Shown: positions 60,860 through 64,000 of the stretch, one piece after another
How positions within the stretch are numbered: the first letter of the stretch is position 1
Layout: each line of letters begins with the position of its first letter
Source: FEN-1350 sp964643355
GTDB lineage: Bacteria > Planctomycetota > Phycisphaerae > Sedimentisphaerales > Anaerohalosphaeraceae
NCBI GenBank assembly: GCA_964643355.1
Contig: CAZXPW010000022.1
Span: forward strand, 4,388-68,387
Length of the DNA stretch: 64,000 bases
Reading direction: 5' to 3'
Notes under the pieces: generated by a model
Seen by the model: only the letters and a program-made list of their open reading frames with translations
Database searches by the model: none
Told to the model about the DNA's origin: nothing
Made by a program: the position numbers and the translations under genes

Positions 60860-61783
60860 TCAACTTCGGGGATTTTTGGAGTTTTTTGCGGATTTAAGGT
60901 GTTTGAGGAAAAATTCCGTCACCAACCGATCCACCTCCGGATCACGAAAGCCATGCCCGCCGTCTTTGACGATATACAGGGTAGCATTAACATCGGCGGC
61001 TTTCGGGGCGTCAAACAAGATCTGGCTCTGATTGTGGGGCACGAGCGGGTCTTTGTCTCCGTGGACAATCAGAAAGGGGGGATCCTTGCGGGTGATATAG
61101 GTTATCGGATTGGCCTGCCTGCAGACCTCTTTTTTTTCCTGCACAGGCCCACCGACAAGTTTGGCTTCCGGCGCGTCGTCCGCGTCGTGATTCATCGTGC
61201 TTGAAAAGGCGCTCATTTTTGTAAAGTCCGTGGGCCCGAAAAAATCGCACACGGCTTGAACGGCGCTGGACTGGTCGAGGTTGGGCCCCGTGTCGAATGA
61301 TTTGTCATCGCCGGTTGTGCCCAATAAAGCGACCAGATGGCCGCCGGCCGAGGCGCCCCAGGTCCCGATCCTCGTCGGATCGATGTTGTATTGCTTGGCA
61401 TGAGCCCTCAGAAAACGGATTGCGGCTTTGCAATCCTCGATCTGGGCGGGAAAGATCGCGTGCTGGCTGAGCCGATAATTGACGCTGGCGACGGCAAACC
61501 CCAGAGGGACAAACCGCCGAACCGGCGGATTTTCTTTGCTACCGCCCAACCAAGCCCCCCCGTGAACCCATACGATCAAAGGCAGGGGCTTGTCGGAATT
61601 GTTCATCGGAAGATAAAGATTCAGTTTTTGGCGCTCGTGGCCATTGGGAACATACTCAAGGTTTCGGAGAATCTTGGTATCTTCGCCCTGCTCTGGGATC
61701 TGGGTTTGAAAGCCGGCGGGAGGAGGCGGGGACTGCTGCGTATTTGGTTGGGCAACGACGGCCGAACCCATCAATAGATCCAA
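60860..61783 (-). CDS. Alpha/beta-hydrolase, BD-FAE/esterase type, N-terminus uncertain
   Basis: A 307-residue secreted-type esterase. The oxyanion motif is 'IVWVHGGAWLGGSKEN', the nucleophile elbow 'GTWGASAGGHLVALLG', the acid in 'IVHGDKDPLVPHNQS' and the His in 'DGGHGFRD', all in the order of the acetyl-xylan or feruloyl-type BD-FAE family. From TTG 61783 the start ('LDLLMGSAVVAQ') looks like the end of a signal peptide. A good start lies further up (ATG about 61834, GGGAG before it) but in another frame: it reads 'MKNEYKRLSRPLVGWIY' then stops. A one-base frameshift near 61815 would join the two, so either the gene is mutated or a base is wrong. Confidence 0.8.
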   Translation of the reverse strand: MDLLMGSAVVAQPNTQQSPPPPAGFQTQIPEQGEDTKILRNLEYVPNGHERQKLNLYLPMNNSDKPLPLIVWVHGGAWLGGSKENPPVRRFVPLGFAVASVNYRLSQHAIFPAQIEDCKAAIRFLRAHAKQYNIDPTRIGTWGASAGGHLVALLGTTGDDKSFDTGPNLDQSSAVQAVCDFFGPTDFTKMSAFSSTMNHDADDAPEAKLVGGPVQEKKEVCRQANPITYITRKDPPFLIVHGDKDPLVPHNQSQILFDAPKAADVNATLYIVKDGGHGFRDPEVDRLVTEFFLKHLKSAKNSKNPRS

Positions 61784-61967
61784 CCGACAAGCGGCCGGGA
61801 TAACCTTTTGTACTCGTTTTTCATCGTTGTCTCCCGAAAAAACGGATGATTACAGGTTTTGGCCCTTGCACGACGATAGTATTGTATTGTACCGTGATTC
61901 GAGATTCATTCAAGAGACAGTATTTGTCCGCTTCCGGATAGAAGCAGGACAACCGTGCGAGATATCC

Positions 61968-62639
61968 ATGCTCAAGACAATCACATGGCTGATTCGATTG
62001 CTGGTCTTGGGGGGCGGTGCCGCGCTGGGTTTTCTGGCTTGGGACCGTTATTTCACCAATCGCACGATTCAACAACTTGTCGCGGAGAACAGCCATCTCC
62101 GTTCGGCCATCCAGAACCTTACGGAGGAAACGCAGATCGGTTATGCCAAGGTTCTCGGGCAGGAAGTCCGGGACGGCAAATTCGTGACACGGTTATTGTT
62201 CGTGGAGACGAACCGGTCAGACCCTGCCCAGAGGGTTCTCGAAAAGGAATTCGAGATTGAAGGTGATGTGGCGCATTTTGACGCTCTGATCATTAAGTTT
62301 TCGGGCCAACTGGTGATGGATGGCCGCGAGAGGGCGATGTATCTGTGGCGTCGGGTTTATGGCGAGACAACAAAGCCGGAAGAAGCCGCCTTGATCGAGA
62401 CTCCCGGAACGGAACCCAAACGGTACACTGACCTGTGCGCAAAGCTCTCGCTGAAGGATCGCAAATTGTTCTGGGATGAGATTTGGGCCCTGAGCGATGA
62501 TCCGGCCCGGCTTGAGAAACTCGGTATCACGGCAATCTACGGCAATGTGGTTTATCGCAAGCTCCGCCCGGGTCTGATCTATATCTTCAAAATCAGCAAT
62601 ACCGGCCAATTGTATCCGGAGACAGTACCGGTATTGTAA
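61968..62639 (+). CDS. Membrane-anchored protein of unknown function
   Basis: A 223-residue protein I do not recognise. It has a single N-terminal membrane helix ('TWLIRLLVLGGGAALGFLAWDRYF') followed by a short coiled-coil-like stretch ('TIQQLVAENSHLRSAIQNLTEE') and a soluble domain ('GQEVRDGKFVTRLLFVETN', 'RAMYLWRRVYGETTKPEEA', 'ITAIYGNVVYRKLRPGLIYIFKISNTG'). ATG 61968 is preferred because the membrane helix follows directly; the longer frame from 61827 adds a leader with no signal. Upstream 180 bases contain no other gene. Confidence 0.7.
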   Translation: MLKTITWLIRLLVLGGGAALGFLAWDRYFTNRTIQQLVAENSHLRSAIQNLTEETQIGYAKVLGQEVRDGKFVTRLLFVETNRSDPAQRVLEKEFEIEGDVAHFDALIIKFSGQLVMDGRERAMYLWRRVYGETTKPEEAALIETPGTEPKRYTDLCAKLSLKDRKLFWDEIWALSDDPARLEKLGITAIYGNVVYRKLRPGLIYIFKISNTGQLYPETVPVL

Positions 62640-62648
62640 GGTTATCGG

Positions 62649-62677
62649 ACCAAAACCGGTCCCGGGAACCTTTTGGT
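62649..62677 (+). terminator. Possible terminator hairpin
   Basis: ACCAAAA (62649-62655) and TTTTGGT (62671-62677), with GGACC/GGTCC nested at 62647-62661, ten bases after the preceding stop. Only a short T-stretch follows. Confidence 0.35.
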
Positions 62678-62830
62678 TTGATGGTTTGTCAATACAAGAA
62701 TGAAGATGAATGGATCCGTCGTTAGTTTGGCCGATGAACAAGTGTATGGTTTCAGGAACGCCGACGGACAAACCGGACATAGGTCAACATAAGTATTTAA
62801 ATGTCAAGAAGTTATGCAGGGAGAGCAAGC

Positions 62831-63787
62831 ATGGAAAACCGAAAGATCAGAATCGGATCGCTGATGGCAATCCTGATTTCGGGGCTGGCTTTTGCCCAAC
62901 GGGATAGCATTCCCATTCCAGTCAAGCCCACGAACTATCGTCTGGAGGTTCAGTCCAGCCGGTTGGAATATTTTGATCGCGATATCATCCGGATTACGGT
63001 AATCGTCCTCAACAACGGAGACCAACCGCTTCAATTTGTACCCGATTTACCGGATGTATTCGAGCCGGTGGACCTGGATGCCGGCAAGATCATCCGCGGC
63101 CAAATGGATGGCGGGACGGTCAATGCCATTGTTCTGCCGGAGGAAAAGCCGTTGGTAATTGGCAGCGTTCGGTTGATCCCTTTACAACGGCCGTGGATGA
63201 AGACGCCGACCAGCGACGACACGATCTCCGTCGTACAGCGGGAATACAAGCTGCCGCTGTTCGGTTCTGCTGTGGTGCCGCCCCACAGCACCCGGATTGT
63301 ATCCACAATCCGAGTCCTGCTGACGGCCCCGGTTGAGGTCGATCCGCAAACGACAACGGATACAGCGGAAACGGCTGAAGATGTCGATGTGGCTGGACGA
63401 TGGATTATTCCCTGGCCGGGCGAGTATCTTCTGGATTGTAAAGTCGATAAAATCGCCGGAGTTCCGGCATCTCAAGCGCAGACCATTGTACGGATCGCCC
63501 ATCACCGACCGCTACCCAGACCGGTTCCTGTAATTGGAATGGAAATTCAGAATAAGATTCTGGATGAACACAAGAACCTCCTCGATCAGATTCGCGAGCA
63601 GCTCCAAAAGGCCGACGGAAAGCAAAACACCTTACTGGCCTACGCCCGCCTGCATGGCAAGTACCTGCACACGATGCTGCGGATTTTGCTGGGGGGTAAG
63701 CCCGACCAACCGCTGGATTCCGGCGTGGTATCAACTCCGACGGCAACCGTGGAACCAGCGAAAAGGGAAACAACAATGAGTCGGTAA
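62831..63787 (+). CDS. Secreted protein of unknown function
   Basis: A 318-residue exported protein with a signal peptide ('RIGSLMAILISGLAFAQ'). AGGGAG lies upstream of ATG 62831, so the longer frame from 62801 is rejected. The mature part is beta-rich ('YRLEVQSSRLEYFDRDIIRITVIVLNNGDQPLQFVPDLPDVFEP' looks like an Ig-like or invasin-type sandwich) and the C-terminal third is helical ('NKILDEHKNLLDQIREQLQKADGKQNTLLAYARLHGKYLHTML'). I recognise no family. It is followed by a strong bidirectional terminator. Confidence 0.7.
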   Translation: MENRKIRIGSLMAILISGLAFAQRDSIPIPVKPTNYRLEVQSSRLEYFDRDIIRITVIVLNNGDQPLQFVPDLPDVFEPVDLDAGKIIRGQMDGGTVNAIVLPEEKPLVIGSVRLIPLQRPWMKTPTSDDTISVVQREYKLPLFGSAVVPPHSTRIVSTIRVLLTAPVEVDPQTTTDTAETAEDVDVAGRWIIPWPGEYLLDCKVDKIAGVPASQAQTIVRIAHHRPLPRPVPVIGMEIQNKILDEHKNLLDQIREQLQKADGKQNTLLAYARLHGKYLHTMLRILLGGKPDQPLDSGVVSTPTATVEPAKRETTMSR

Positions 63788-63819
63788 TGGTAAACTGAAT
63801 TTATCCTGATAAGACTTCG

Positions 63820-63850
63820 CCGCCGATCCTGATTTGATCGGCGGTTTTTT
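63820..63850 (+). terminator. Rho-independent terminator between convergent genes
   Basis: CCGCCGATC (63820-63828) and GATCGGCGG (63836-63844), a perfect 9-bp stem with a 7-base loop, followed by TTTTTT (63845-63850). It overlaps the last codons of the convergent panE gene. Confidence 0.9.
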
Positions 63851-64000
63851 ATTTGTCCAGAAGATTCTCCGCCGGTGATCCGGTCTCAATGAATCGAATG
63901 ATTGCGTAGAGAGTTCGGCTCACGGGAACAGGAACCTTTTGCTCGTCGGCAAGTTTTAACACGGCGCCAGTGAGGGCGTCGATCTCGGTTCGTTTGCCGG
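63849..64000 (-). CDS. panE: 2-dehydropantoate 2-reductase, C-terminal end (partial)
   Basis: The minus strand encodes 'GKRTEIDALTGAVLKLADEQ' then 'KVPVPVSRTLYAIIRFIETG' and ends 'SPAENLLDK' with TAA at 63849-63851. This is the conserved C-terminal helix region of ketopantoate reductases (R-x-T-E-I-D-x-L-x-G-A-V, P-x-x-R-T-L-Y-A). The enzyme makes pantoate for coenzyme A. The rest lies past the right edge. Confidence 0.85.
   Translation of the reverse strand, partial: GKRTEIDALTGAVLKLADEQKVPVPVSRTLYAIIRFIETGSPAENLLDK

Overview
The window looks like chromosome of a planctomycete, most likely a Phycisphaerae or Sedimentisphaerales-type lineage. The main reasons are several secreted proteins ending in planctomycete-style type I dockerin-like pairs ('DFDHNG..NVADLVLFSSEWL', 'DLNYSGAVDLADFAIFAENWL'), the GLUG-repeat and M60-type exoproteins that carry them, and the mix of housekeeping genes. 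This is inference from protein style; there is no rRNA or tRNA gene to anchor it.

Layout. (1) 1-14.4 kb: an almost entirely minus-strand surface polysaccharide cluster. It holds a TTG-started phosphodiesterase-like enzyme, a UDP-sulfoquinovose synthase (SQD1/SqdB) homolog with a Cys-rich N-terminal extension, thioredoxin, a sugar epimerase, an SGNH-type esterase, a sulfotransferase, an O-antigen ligase/polymerase, three GT4 glycosyltransferases, a methyltransferase and the initiating polyprenyl-phosphate sugar-phosphotransferase. (2) 14.9-16.7 kb: amtB-glnK behind a textbook sigma-54 promoter. (3) 17-38 kb: AT-richer accessory DNA with a discoidin-like protein, two paralogous GLUG-repeat proteins, a hybrid histidine kinase plus an atypical receiver, two paralogous M60-type metallopeptidases with C-type lectin and dockerin-like domains, three unrecognised membrane proteins with zinc-ribbon or PH-like parts, and a beta-helix protein. 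(4) 38.4-43 kb: mobile DNA with a tyrosine integrase, a fragment of a second integrase, an excisionase-like protein, unknown cargo and an IS5-family element that now abuts two truncated genes. (5) 43-46.5 kb: a 5'-truncated LamG/dockerin protein, a helical-repeat protein and an M50 protease. (6) 46.6-53.4 kb: a minus-strand sulfate-activation operon (thymidylate-synthase-like, cysC, cysD, cysN with a degenerate second kinase domain, cysQ) and a secreted unknown. (7) 53.5-64 kb: housekeeping genes ribE, pdxA, rsmA, purD, an AsmA-like giant, an esterase, two unknowns and the end of panE.

The most coherent biological story links regions 1 and 6. The sulfate-activation operon makes PAPS and removes PAP but has no PAPS reductase beside it, and the polysaccharide cluster has a PAPS-type sulfotransferase plus a UDP-sulfoquinovose synthase. 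Together they suggest a cell-surface glycan carrying both sulfate esters and a sulfonate sugar. The accessory region reads as a set of recently duplicated secreted adhesion and proteolysis proteins whose ends stay nearly identical while their middles diverge.
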